DNA of 64,000 nucleotides from positions 53,505,223-53,569,222 of the forward strand of contig OY987303.1 of NCBI GenBank assembly GCA_963920635.1, written 5' to 3'. Below are positions 24,601 through 39,600 of the stretch, piece by piece. The notes beneath the pieces are model-generated. The model made no database searches, was not told the origin of the DNA, and saw only the letters and a list, made by a program, of their open reading frames with translations. This stretch comes from Pseudeuparius sepicola (Eukaryota; Arthropoda; Insecta; Coleoptera; Anthribidae). Each line of letters opens with the position of its first letter. Position 1 is the first letter of the stretch. Both the position numbers and the translations under genes were made by a program.

Positions 24601-27600
24601 TCCACCCGCAAAAATTTTGAAATTTCGATTCGTATACAGGGTAGGTCGAAAAATATGAAAATTCCTCAAGAGTAAAGTACCCTTATTTTTGGAACTACAT
24701 CAGAGTGGCACTAAAAAAAGTTGTTTGTAATCTCAAGACAATGTCAAATATGAATTCACAGCCACCTACTCAAAATAAAAAAAAATTCACATTTGCGCAT
24801 TTTTACTCATCACGCTGTATAATACATAATGTTAGATATGTATTTTGAGGCACATTATCTTCGAGCATGACATGATACCAATGATTTTTGTTTACATTTA
24901 ACTAGCATCTTAAAAACACTTAATAAGTGAAAGTTCTGCAAAGTTTGTCGTTTTTTGTATCCAGGTAAAATACTCCTACAATTTCAAACATAACATAGCA
25001 TCTAATCTGTGGAACATAAAAATATTTTAATAGAGCAACAATTTAAGAGTTATTTAATAAATGAGAATTCAACAATAAAAATTATACAGCGGGATGAATA
25101 AAAAACGCAAAAAGTGTGAATTTTTTTCTTTTGAGTAGGTGGCTGTGAATTCATATTTGACATTGTCTTGAGATTCCAAACAACTTTTCTTAGTGCCACT
25201 CTGATGTAGTTCTAAATAGGGGTACTTTACTCTTGAGGAATTTTCATATTTTTCAACCTACCCTGTATACGAATCGAAATTTCAAAATTTTTGCTGGTGG
25301 ATTTTGAGTTTAAGCACAAGCACCAACTTTTATCAAGAATAATTTTTTTGAGAAACTTCAAATAAAGAAAATTCCCCTTTGTATCCAACTTTCTGGCAGA
25401 CACTGTATATCAGAATTTTGAATATTGTTTAAGCCATTGTTGGATACTTATTCTGTAGTACCCTTAAAATGTCTACATGTTGATTTGGTACACACAATTT
25501 CGACGACCAATTTGTTTAGTTTCTCGAAAAGAAATCACTAAGCAAAGCAAAGCAGCAATTCGTTGCTTAAGCCAAGTTCCTGTTTTAAGCAACTAAATAT
25601 TTCTAAAATCATGCAAAATTATCGTTAAATACCTTCAGTCTGGCCTGTGTTTTTACACAAACATTCAGAAGCATGCAAAAAATGTTAAAAAATGTAGTTT
25701 TCTGTACCCCAAAAAGAACTGTTTGTATTTTTTTCTTTTTGGATTACTAATGACTAGAGATCCTTCGTCACGAAAATTCAGGTAATACAACATAAAAATG
25801 ATATCACGTTCAATTTTGAATAAATCTAAGGAAACTAATATGAAGGAAGTATAAACGAGATGTAAATATTTTCATATAATATGCAGTTTGACAACTAATG
25901 GCTTGCTTGGCAGAACTAAAATCTGAAAATAATACATGGCATAATTGTACAAGAATTTCTGACATTAAAGCAGTTTATACAGTGTGTCCCAAATACGTCT
26001 CTCACTGGATCTCGGAAAAACTGAATATTCCCATTTCCGTTTTTGTTAAATATCTTAGAAACCGATAGTTATGCAAAGATAAGGCTTTGACATTATTAAA
26101 GCACTTTATTCAGTCTTTCTAATGGCAATGTCAGTTTTTTAAAAAAGCTTTACGTTTTTGAGATATGACACACATTGATTGACTGTGTGTTGTGCGTCAT
26201 ATCTAGAAAACGAAAGCTTCTTTAAAGAACTGACATTACCTTTAAAAAGGCTGAATAAACGTGATTTAATAATGTCAAAGCCCTGTCTTTGCATCGGTTT
26301 CTAAGATATTTATTTAGCAAAAACGAAAATGAGAAAATTCAATTTTTTGGAAATAAATCGAAAACGATCGCAGCTGCATCAGATTTGCCATAAAATTGTC
26401 TAGAACTTTCCCGACTCTATCCCTTATAGTTACCGAGATCCCAATGGTGAGGGTCGAACTTGGGACCCACTGTACAGTGAAATATGGATGACATTTTTGT
26501 GAATAATTTCAGTAATGACATATTACCCGACTCTCATGATGAAGTATATATTTTAATATGTGCTTATAGAATAAGAAAAAGTATCGCACACTGTTTTATT
26601 TTTAGTAAATATTACCTGAAACTCGTCCCAGGGTATACTGGAACAATCTTCACACGAAACACCACCCACTTGCACCTTAATCGATGAGGAATATCCCACG
26701 GATTGTTGTAGAAACTCCACTTTATTCAACTTAAACGTCGACACTGACACCTGAAATGTCAAAATTAACAAACTTCGTTTCAACTTTGAACTAATTTCAT
26801 CACAGTTTTTTCACTGACAAAGACGATTGTGGTTATTGTGTCCATTATTAGAATTGAGGAATGAATTAAAACAAGTATTGTTACTTTTTGAAAGTTATTA
26901 ATCACTCTTTAGAAAAAAAAAACTAACAAATTAAATGGAAAAAGTGAGGTTACTGCATGACGTCATATTTCATTGTTGTTTACGGACAGGGTGGCGTCAC
27001 TCGACGAAAAAAATGGGGACTTATTATAGGTTATTGGGGGGTATTCTGTGGTTATTGGTTGTCAGTTACTATGACGTTTAAAATGTCCCAAATTTTAAAT
27101 ATACAGCTTTATTACGATTTGCCTTCTTTTTACGGTAACGAATTGTCTTTACGTTCAGTATTTAGCAGTTTTATCCTATTAACACTGCTTTTATAGGTAG
27201 ATTTGTTTGTGATAACATGAAATTTCCATGCACATGAAGAAAATGGTATGCACAGCGTCCAGACCATTAGTTGAATTGCAGAAGAATAAACACCATTTTG
27301 GAATTATGGGATGATCTGATGATATATTTTGTAACATATGCAAGAATGAAAATAGAAAGTTTTGTTTATAGCTCCAAAGCGAACCAATAGTCCTCCATAT
27401 AAAGAAGAAACTGAAAAATCTAATGCGGTTTATGCTTACTTACACTACAACTAGCCATGGACTTCATTTCAAACCAAAAGGTACCTACCAAATACTCTTG
27501 CTTGCTTTTTAGACTCGCTTTTCTTAAGAAAATGTCTGGAAATATGCCATGTGAACTTGTCAAATTAGAGGGACATAACAAGCAAATATTTTATTTTATT

Positions 27601-30600
27601 TTGGATGTTAAATTGATTGTCACAGGCACATTTTCATGTTTTTATTTTATAAAACTCTCCAAGAATGTTGTTTTAACATTAAACCACCATGTAAATTTGT
27701 TGTAGTCGTCTTCCGATATTTTACTAACTAAAATCGTCTAAGAAGTGATATCTGTTTATTTGTTATTATCCGCTGTTTTGTTGCGACTTCCTTTAAAATT
27801 ATAATGAAACCCATCACCTTGACACGACTTCTCTCATAAGCCTTATTTTTGCAGTTTAATTCTGTTTTGAAGTGTTTTTTCGATTTATTGCACCGACACA
27901 TTCATTGCTTTTTTTACATTAATGTTAACTCAAAAAAAAAAATTCAGCATGTTTGTAAAGAGCAATGAAATACCTATCCAATGATGTGCCGCTTGACCCC
28001 CCGTGCCATTTATTTAAGATTCTTGAAGGGGTTGCCACCCTGTTTAGGGGGATGACGATACAGCCATTTATGGTCAAAAGATGTCCCCCATGAAAGCAAA
28101 ATCGACCTGTCTCGGGGTTTTCCGGAAAAACCATTTCCATTGAAAATATTTCAGGTGGACTGTTTTAAATGGGCCACCCTGTATATGTTTATAGGTTCTA
28201 AAAATGGTAATCTATGCATACAAAAATGTTGATCTATGCATACACTTTATAATTTTGTTTTGTAACATGCATAATTGTTTTAAAAGTCTAGAATTTGCAG
28301 AACCCCAAACTGAAGTAAAAAAATTAAAGCAAAATTTATATTTCTTAAATGCTTCATTGGTATATAATTGCGAATTTTGTAAAAAATGCCTACTAGAGGT
28401 AGAGGTGATATAAATTTAGAAATAGATTCTGTATGTTTTATCCCATTTAAATTTTTATCAATTTGTAACCCTAAGAATTTTATACATTTACTATAGTTTA
28501 TTGTTTTATTGCATAAAGTTACTGCATGACATAAATGATGATTTAGGGCCAGTTTATTTGATTCAAGCTAAAATTAAAATTTTTAAATCTTCCAAAATAT
28601 TTGACAGAATTTCTGAAAAGCTATGCTATGTTAATAATATTTCTTCGGTTAAAACAAACCGTTAATAAGACTTCTCACGGCTATAGTTTCATGTCCTGGA
28701 AAGTAGATGGCGCCTATGGTCAACAATGTATTTTGCATTGTATTTTGTCTACGGGAAGCGCATGGTGAGCCAGAGAACTGTCAAACATGACAGCCGTGAG
28801 CAGTCTTTATTAATACGTCAGTCAACGAACAAACTCTTTGTTATAGCATCGATTGTCCGACTTTAAAACGAGATCCACAGATTCAAGTAAGTTGAAATAA
28901 ATAAATAAATAATAAATATTTCAAAACAGTAAAATTTACTGTGTTCCAAATGTTATGGAATTTCATAATATTATTTCTTCAGTTAAAACAAACTTTTTTT
29001 TATAGCATCGATCATCACGATGATGAAACATAAATGATAATTTGTTAAAATTTTGGTCATTTTATTTGATTCAAGCCAAATAATTAAAAATATTTGAGCG
29101 AATTTCTGAAAAGCCATGCTCAAAATAAATAATATTAATAATATTTCTTCAGTTAAAACAAACTGTTTGTTATAGCATCGATTGTCCTACTTTAAAACGA
29201 AATCCACAGATTCAAGTAAATTGAAATAAATAATAAATATTTCAAAACAGTAAAATCTCACCGTGTTCCAAATACTATCGAATTTCATAATATTATTTCT
29301 TCAGTTAAAACAAACTCTTTTTTATAGCATTGATCATCCGACTGTAAGATGAGATCCACAAATTCAGGTTAAATAAATTTATAAACGACCCTATAGATAG
29401 GGAAGGGAAATTTTAAATAAATCTTTCGTGCGACAATTACCCACCAGATCCTTCCTGCGACAGCTGCTCGTCAAGCTGTGGTCGCTCGGACTCGTAATCG
29501 TACTCTCCTCTTCTATAACTTCGCTGGCCTCCTCCACTCTGCCCTGATCGTAGAACTCGTTAACCACAAACATCAGGTCCATGCCCTGGACGTCCGCCTC
29601 GCAGTTCACAATGAAGAACTTTTCGGAATCGCTGGAAGCATCGCTCCGGATCGATATGGTGTCCGAGGCATCGTCAGGACTCGGTTTCAGGGCGCTATCT
29701 ATTGACGACATTAAGCTGGTAAATCCCTTTTTCATCGACGAGAAGCCTGGAAATAAACTATGCGTGGTGCAAAGAAAATCTCATCATTAACATCTCCAAA
29801 AACCGGTTACATATCTTTTCGTAAGAGGAGACCAGACACTACTATTCTTCTCCACGTAAATTCAACACCAATACAAAAACAAGAAAATTGCAGATTTTTG
29901 GGGCATTTTATTGACGAACAACCGACTTGGCATGAACACCTAAATCACGTAGCATCCAAATTAAACTCCGCATGTTACGCTATTAGGAACTTAAAAAATG
30001 TCATATCAAGGAAACAACTATTACATGGAATCATTGGAAAAATGTTAATAAACACAAAAGTAATTTATTTCTTTACAAAATGCCAACCAACAAATAAAAA
30101 CAATTTAAATTATTGGATCTTTCTCAACAAAGTCACTGTCTAAGATGATACATTTTCAGTGCTTTTCCTGTTGTGGCACACCAGCCACTTTAACTGATAT
30201 GGACTTACTGACTGGCAGGCTTCTGTATTTTTTAGATTTAGTTCGTTTATAGTGTGTGGAGCGGTTTTGATATACTCGATTTTTGAGCCGTATACTTAAA
30301 GTTCCAAAAAATTCAGTAATTTGAGATGGCACAGATAAGAACACTATGTATATTTCGTATTGGACTTTTGCACACCAACACCTTGAGTGGTCCTGTTAAC
30401 CATTCAACTGTTTTGACGGGATTCCATGGCACACTTGACTTGGCAGATGCCTTTAAAATTCCTCTTTTGCTCAACTTTGATAACCTGCAGAATGGAACTC
30501 ACTGTATATTTTTTTGTCCAAATTTTGTATATGGGGGTTTTGAGGTATTCTGATTCACGCTGTGGGGTCAAATTCTAAATAAAAAAATCGCTAAATGGTT

Positions 30601-33600
30601 TTCGTGAAAATCGGGGGTATAAAAAAAACGCATCTGGCCCTGGATTTGCATTTTGAAAATGGCAGAAAGGTCAAACGAAGCGGTTTTTAAGGGCCTTTCA
30701 AACAACAAAAGTTTATTGGTAAAAGAAATATTAACAAAAGTTTAGGCAATTATCTCCAAAAATGAAGATTTTACGGATTTGTACAATTTTAAAGTTGGAC
30801 ACCCTGTGTGTATAATCACAACTGGGTTGAACATTTTTAATACTTATTTAATTATTTTGCGTTCAACAAGCATCGGGCAGAGAAGACAGTAGTGAACACA
30901 ATTTGACAGTTATATGGTAAAAAAAAAAATCACCTGCATTGAAGTTGTTCTGTATGTTAATGTTGGCAAATGCCTGTCCGGATTGCTGTAAGTGCATCCC
31001 ATCGCCGTGGTGATATTCGTTTAAAGCCTTATCGCCGTATACACCCGAATTGTCCAGACTGCCACCGGCGCCATTCGCCAGTTGACCTTTTTTCGTAGGG
31101 TCCATCGTTATGGACAGATTACTTTGTTGCCATACCGTAGCGGTGGAACCTGCATCAAAATGCGGTTGCATAAACAAACAATTAAATTTCAAGCATAGTT
31201 TATGACAGCAGCATTACGATATCGAAAATTTTTTTCAACTGACTGACGTCACTCATTCGGAAATAAGGTACATTTAGGAACTTTGTTAGTCAGAATATTT
31301 TATGTATATGATCTCCAACTACTTTCCAGCCACCGAACTATATTCAAATTGGAAAATCAGTGCCACAACGCGAAGCAACCCAAATTGCGACCTCTCGCGC
31401 ATCAGTTGTCCGCGCATGCATATTTGTACATCAGCTTGTCCATTTGAGAGAGGACGCGCAGATCCAGTCTTACCGATTTTTACGTGTCCACATTTAAACT
31501 ATATACGAATAGTAATTTGTGTCTTAGGCAAATAAAACAATAAATAAATATACCGATAACAATAAATATAAACTGCTATTTATCAGCCGCAGGTTAAAAA
31601 CAAGCACAACGCAACGTACAAATACACCCGCGCAATGTAAACAACAAATTTGGCCGGTATACGGACCTGGCAGATGGTGATCCCGCAGTGCGCATGCCCG
31701 TAAAACTAACTAATAGAACCAATCGGATGATACCGCTGACGTCCGTAATGCAGCTATTTTTACTTTCGCGCACGTACGTTACTGATTTTCCAGTTTGAAT
31801 ATAGTTCGTTGTTGCTATCTGAGAATTTTGCACAAGGTCACCTTTAATATAACCTAAAAGTCTACCTAAAAGCTTTGTATATCTACTAATGAAAGTTATT
31901 CAACTGGTTAGTATGGGGAGTTGGTACTGTCAGCCAGAAATGTCTCGATAATTTTCGATCCGAATACTCCAACGTCTTCAGAGCTTTGCCTATCTACTAA
32001 CTTACTACGAGTATGGTTCATCAGTAGACAAAGGGTCCCTAAATTTTCCATACCAACCAGTGGTTGAATAACTTTCTTTAGCAGATAGACAAAGCTAAAA
32101 GTAAACAAATTTGCCGTTAGTTCATCAGTGATGACAGATTTATAACCTATTGTACTTGTCAACTTCAATCCACGTTTTCCACGTGAATCAGTGACATCAA
32201 ATGTATTTCCAAGCAGGTGGTGAAAACCTCTTTTCCAAAATAAATCATAGCAAAACGGTTTTTTAACTTACCAACAAAAGCGTCATCTGCGATACTCGAC
32301 GTGTCAGGTATAAAAGATTCCACGTCCCCACCAGACGACTCCTTTCCCGGACACTGAGAGGGCATAACGAACGTAACCTCTACTTGCGGAATGATAGCGC
32401 CCATAACAATCGAACTGTTACTTTCGACCTACGGAATTCGCTTTTTTAACAGAGGAGACGGCAAGAAAATTGAATTTTCACCTGTAAAATTCTATCGGAA
32501 TCCATGCTTAAGAACGTGGCGAGCGTGGTCGCATCTTCGGCAAGTCTCAATAAAAATAAGTACTGGTAATGGTTCAACTGAACACTTACTAAGTTCGCTA
32601 TGTGTGCAAGGGCATGGATGTCTACAAGGGAAACAGAACATTATTGAACAGGGAGTTATGATAATGAAAAATAGACTGAGTAATGGCCTAATATCCTTTT
32701 CCACGACCATCTTTTAAGTCATTTCTCGATGTGATCCAACATATTTAATGAACAATTTTGAAGTCTATTCAAATAAATATGCAGCAGTTAAGCACACGAA
32801 ATAGGTCTAAAAATTAAAACTGCATAATCTTCGACAGATTTTTATGGGTAAAAGTAAAGTTTTCCTAGATTTTCTTGTAACAAATAGCAAAACTGGCATA
32901 AGCCTACTGTGATAAAATAATAACTGACATAAGCCTACTGTGGTGAAAGTACATAGAATTATTTGATCATTGTTGATGTTTGCTTAGATCCCGTACCAAC
33001 ATTTTAATATTTTCTACTTGAATGTCAAAATTTTACAAGACACAAAAAACTTTCTAAATACCTTGGCCTATACAAAAATATTAGCTTTGTTCCAACACAT
33101 AGTTCTGAACTAGTTCTAGTGAATCAGAACACAGGCAAGTATGTCCAGAACTGTTTTCAACCAATTATACATTATAAAGAGAGTCCCTGGGTCCGACAAA
33201 AAGCTTCACCATTTGTTCAATGTATTTATCTGCGTTCTTCCTTGGGCCCACCCGGTAGTCTCCAAATAACAATAATAGGCAATAAAATGCTAATAAAGGA
33301 AATTATAAACCATAGGCGGAGGGTCGGTTGCAAAATGGTTTGTTTGGATTAAGGGACAGATAAGGAAAATAAAAAGTTTATTCATTTATTATCGTTTTTA
33401 CCTGTTCCTAAAACCAACCGAACCATTTTGCAAAAATATTAAATTTTGAGAGACTTATAAAACAAACTATTTGATATTTATAATAATGTTGGCAGTACAA
33501 TTTCATATAGAGAATTTTATTTATTAAAATAATATTACAATTCGAAATATAAAGGATCGTCTTCGAAACATTCGGAAGAGCCGGCGTATTCTAAGGCAAT

Positions 33601-36600
33601 AATAAGAGGCTCAATTTCCAGAGTGTCGTCAATCAATTCATCAAGATTCAACATTTTATTTTCTTCCGCAAGAACATGATGTACCGCATTTGGCCAACTT
33701 TCTGCAGTAATAATGTCCAGTGAATTGATCATCAGCTGCCGTACATCCTTAAGCTTATAAGTGGTGTTATGTCTTGTAACATGTCCTTTCATTTGGGCTC
33801 ATAATAAGCTCTATGGGGTTAAACTCACAATGGTATGGCAGCACGTTCTTTTACCATTTCGTCGACTACATACTTATTAAATCCTGACCTATGTTGCCTG
33901 GCTATTTTTAAAAGTTCTTTTTTGACCATTCCTTCTTCAAATTGCAGCCCCTTCTCCTTTAGCCATTCATTAATATTCGCTTTTCTGTAATAACTCGTTG
34001 GAAGTTTCTCCACTTGTTTAGAATGATAACTTGCATTATCCATTACAAGTATGGAATTATTTGGTATCTGCTCTATCATTTGCTGAAAATTTTTTTCAAA
34101 TACATCGGCCGTATTTTTTTCATGATAATATTTAGTAGAATTGGATTGAAAGTCTAATAAACCACCATCTAGAAATCTATCTTCGCTTCCAATGTGTGTT
34201 ATTATTAACCTACGACCTTTTCCAGAGGGAGGGTTTATCCCTCTTGACCATCCTTCCATAAAAGCTTGCCGAGAACTTTGAATATTTTTGTCTTTCCATA
34301 CTTTTGAAACAGCATGTCCCTCGTTCAACCAAGTTTCATCCAAGTAAAAAATGTTTCTTCCGCCACTTCAAAATATTCTTATCGCCCATAGGTATTCTCT
34401 TCTCCAACAAAAATGATTTCAGGTTTGTCTATGACAATAGACTTTCAGTTTCGTTTCTCTCAGCGAAAATTCATGTCCTTAAGGACTGTCCATAATGTGG
34501 TTCTTCTCACTTTGGGCAAGTCGTTGTTTTCATTCACAGCTTGTAAGATTTTATTTAATGTTGGTAGCTCTTTTTTGAAATAAAACTTGTGAACTATCCT
34601 TATGGCATACTTAGCATCGCTGTCGATTTGCGTTGGCTTCTTCCCTGAGTTTTTCATAGCTTCAAAAAGTTCACCTGTGGTCCTACTTTCTTTCTTTCAG
34701 AAATCTATAAATGGTTGCCTCTCCAACTCCAGTCATATTCGAACATTCCACAACTATGCTGCGAACAGTGCTAGAGGGCTGCTGATGTCCCAGTCCATCG
34801 GGAACATTTTAAACTAGTTTTTTCTCTTGCAGAAAAATGGCTTTTGCAAACCTGGTTCGAGGGTCTCGGTATAAAACATGAACTCGAAGCCATCTATACT
34901 GCCAAACGACAAGTGAATATTTCACCTTTATGATTATTCCATTTATAAGGATTTTAGGCAAATAGCTGTAACTACCTACAATTTTAAGCCTCATAATTAA
35001 TATAAAAGTAATAAAAGGCACATAATTAGGGTTTTAATAATTGCCTGAATTAAAATTGCCAGGAATTAAGATAATTACCTACATCCTAAATATTAAACAT
35101 AATTGCCTCAAAAAGGGCATTAATATTGTAATCTAATAAAGAAAACGTCTTACTTTTATTTTCAATGTATAAATAGGAAAATTATCCAAGAAAATATGGT
35201 TGTTGCCTGAAGGAGATTTTGACAATAAAAAAACAAAAGTCAGCATACGCTACTCATTTGATAGACAACAACCATATTTTTAAAGATAATTTTTCTATTT
35301 TACACATTGAAAATATCTCTGGGCTATCAATTATTTTTGAACACAGTATAGATCGCCGAGAACTGGTTCAGAACTGCTGTTGGAACAAACCCATTCAAAA
35401 TCTAAAAAGTAAAAAAGGTCTGGCAAAAGGAAAACGGAGAGTAGTTCATTTATACCCCTCCTAGTAAATTAATGTATTCTTCGACAGTTGTGGAAAAATA
35501 TTTGTATGAATAATATCGGTGTCATCAAATCTAACACGTACCAGCGGTGGGCGTATCCCTGTTTTCCGACGCTGTCCTGACGGTACTATTCGGATCTAAA
35601 TTAGTGTGGATCCAAACCGTGATGGGCACCGCGTCCAAAAACGGCACGGGTTTATTTAACCCGGGCGCCCTGGCGCCGTGAAAGTCCGCGTAAACCGGAT
35701 CCAAGAATATGCACCAGACGTCTTTGGCCTCCGTCCACAGAAGCTCCCGACTGAACTGCTCGACCTTAAAGGATGTTCTGTTGAGGTTAGGAAATATGGG
35801 ACGATTTTTTTTAGGACTACCGCTACCGCATGTTTTGCCCGATTTCACCTAGCTATTCAAAAGTGCCACGTTTTTGTTCCTTATGTTTATTTTGTGGGGC
35901 GCAAAATAAGCGAGTCAATTGCTGTGGTAGTCCTAAAAAAATCATCCTGTTATAACATTCTTTACCAGGGCTTCTATCGAAGAAACGTCCAGTTCTTTTG
36001 GTAAAGTACGTATGTTGTCAGCGGCCGAGATGTGATCCAGAAATTTTTGGGTTACGATGTAGAAATCTGTGGGCTGTGAGGGAAAGTCGGTGCCAAAAAA
36101 TAAAGAGCCCATGTGGAAGGAGTCTACACATTTCGCTGCAAAATAATATTCTTTACGTTTTCTTTGTTCAAACTGAGTGTTATTCGGGGCACCTCAAAGA
36201 ATCTTTTTCTTTTTCCTATTAGAATTTGTATTTGACTGTCCTTTTAGTTAAAAATAGGTGTTTAAAAAGTGAGGAGGTTACTTATTCACAACCATATACC
36301 GTGTTCTTTGCATTGCTTGCCAAAACAAGTTGGGAAGTTAATCATTTCCCATCAGAGGCCAGAAAACACTAGTGGTGTTTTCAGGTTATCTATTCGTAGT
36401 TACACTAGTTAATAGATGGTGCTGAATGTATATTGCATTTTTTTATAATTTTCAAAGAAAATAATAATATAAACCGAACTCCGTTGACTGATATATTGAT
36501 AAGACTGCTCACCGCTGTCACTTTGACTTTTTTTTGGCATTAACGCCATCTTTTTTCTGGGACATGAAGCTATAGTTGTGAGAAGTCTTTATAAATACGT

Positions 36601-39600
36601 CAACTCCTTTTTGTAATAAACCTTTCTGGGTGTTTTACGAAAAACGATTTTTCTAACGGAGAGGAACGTAAAAAATTTTGAAAGTTCAGTCGGCCCATTA
36701 TTATTTGCTACCAACTTGTTCTAATGAAAAATTTTTTGACAACTGTCACCAAACCTTAAGTAAACACTGTCAAAATTGATAAAATTTCAATCTGTCATCG
36801 ACATGGCCATCTATGATATTGGCTAACCGTGTAATTATATTGGTTATATTATAAACTTGTAATGTAATAAATTATTTAATGTATTGAAGTAAAGACACAG
36901 TATATTGTGTAACAACCATACAGCACGAACCATAGCCCAGTGTTTTAATGAACATGAATGGCTTAGTAGCCATTAAATGTGAGCTGAATACAGTATTTTT
37001 TCTACGACTAGCAATATTAACCGAATATTTCTCCGATACTGCATTTTTATTGGTTACAAAATGTGATGTTGCATTTTCTATTGGTTATAAACTTGTTTCG
37101 CAATGAAAAATCTGTATCATAATTAACCTCATTATAGAACTCGTAATGCACGACTAATAAATAATTTCGAGTATGGGAGTAGAAAAAAATACTTTTGGGG
37201 CCTGGATAACACTGTAAAGTGAGCACATAAAATCCATATTTTTTACCTAAATCAGCCCTTGAGGATTGTTCCAAGCTCCGTACATTTGTAATAGTTGCTC
37301 TAGTTACTTGAAAACATAGACATTTTGGCCGATCCCTTTGAGTACTGTGTTCTAGACCACTTTCAAAATTTATCTAAAATAATCGTTTCAATTTCCTTTA
37401 AAAACAATTATTTAGGTTTCATTTTACCCTTGGTAAAATAGCCTCAATTTTAACGTCAATATAAGTATAATTCGAAACGGGCACTTCGTTTTTAGAACTC
37501 ATAAGGGACTGATATAAATTCAATCCAAACGAATTTAACCATAGGCAACTATCAACATCAAAAACCACTTGAATTGGATTCAATTGCACATAAAATTTAG
37601 CAGGGGGCACTAAAAAACATTTAAATTCGCTCGACATCTTTGAAGTTTTAAAATATTTCGCAGCTTACATGGGAACGGTATGTCACTCGGATAGTAATAA
37701 TAAATAAACTCGGCATGAACTATGCTGGCGTCTTTCGGGAGCGACATATGACACCTGTCACCTAAAAACAATGAAAATATTTAACCAGTTTCATCGAAAC
37801 AACAAATAAAAACTACAAATGGCAATGTACAGAGATTGTGCTACAACCGTTGACATATAAATAAACAATAGCCACATTATAATTACATCATACCTAAAGG
37901 CACAAAGCAAAATTGAATTAGTTTTTGTTAGATGGTGAAATGCATATAGACCCATTGAATTGACAAGTAGATGGAAGGAGTGTAGAGAGGGAAACTGGCA
38001 GACAAACTTGAGTAAGTGAAATAGTAAATAAATCAGCCGATTCCGGCAAAAACCACGTAACACAAAATAGGCAAAACATCAAACTGTTTGTCCTAACTTC
38101 TATTTTTTGTGTCCTGTGCTTCAAGCGAGTTCCGTTGTCAAACGTCATTTTCCTTCTGTCCCGATAATTATTATATTTATATTTCATTTGAGTTCGTGTC
38201 GTGGTGGTAAAAACGGCGTTGAGTTTTCTTAGTTGGTGTTTGGTTTAATATTTTTAGATCAGAGAGAAAATTTAATTTAGCTATGTGGTTATATTCTCTC
38301 TGTTGTAGTTGTAGATTACAAAAAAGGTGGTCAACTCCTGTTGTGTATTTGGATGTACCAAACGGGGCGGAGAGAATAAGAATAGTGGGATTTCTTTTCA
38401 TTCGTAACTCTTATTATTAAATACATAAAGTTTTAAAAATCATTGGTAATAACTTTGCAGTTTTCCAAGACATAAGGTGATATTAGAGACAAGTGCAGCA
38501 ATAAAAAGGAAAAATTTTGTACCGTCTACAAATATTGACTTGCATTTGTAGTCAACATTTTATTGAGAGCGATTTCATAGAGAATTTTGGGCAGCGCAAA
38601 CTTAAAAAGTATGTAATTACTACAGTTTTATATTTTCCGAGTCATCTTATGATAGAAACTCTATCAAGGGAAAAACTGGCAAAATATTGTGCTAATAAAC
38701 CTAGCTCTTCATCGTCAAAGATGGAAATTGAGGTTCTAGTCCCTTTAATTGTAATTATTTTTGTTAGATCCCTAAACCAATTAAAAATTATATAAAAGCT
38801 ACCTGTCTTAGATGTTTTTTTCCTATTACATTGAATTTTAAAATTAATAAATCAGTTAAGATAAGTAATTAAAAATGAAAATGTACACCTTATCCTAGAT
38901 ATTTTGTCGCCTTTATTTTAAATTTTAAAATAAACTTTTATTTTGGGATTTGTATTTTATTTGTCTCCATTTACTTCCAGATATATAAAATTTCCATGTA
39001 ACTTTTTTAAATTAATTCCATACTTGTTTCTGTGCAATTTTTACATGTAGTTGTGGTTATATTCAAAATGCTGTTGAAAACGTCGAACTGAACTAGGAAA
39101 AAATTCTCATTCCTACAAAAAAGTCCTGAATTACGGAATACAGCTCATACAATAAAGAGAATTACGGAACATGCCCATTGAATTGAATCCTTTGCCTGAA
39201 TCAGCTGACACATTCATTACACGTCCTTGTCTCACTTATTGCCGTTTGAAACCTATCTCTCTCTAGAGTTGGCTGCCCCAAACAACAATGAAACTGGTAC
39301 CTGTGCGACTTCCATTGTACTTATCAATTCGATGATACAGACCATTCAGGTGTGACATCACATGACAGTTGTCATTCTGCATAAGCGATAAGTTTGGCAA
39401 CATTATGGATGCAGTATGGATCTCGGTGAATAATCTTGGTTTCTAGATCAATCACCTCTTCACACCACTTTGAAGATCACCATAGTACGCACTTTTCTCT
39501 ATTTCTCAGAAAATTCTTAGAAAAATAACCGAAGCAAAGTTCAAAACACATCATAACCAATCTGGTAAAGCTATTTTTTCAGGTATTCTACGCAGATTTT

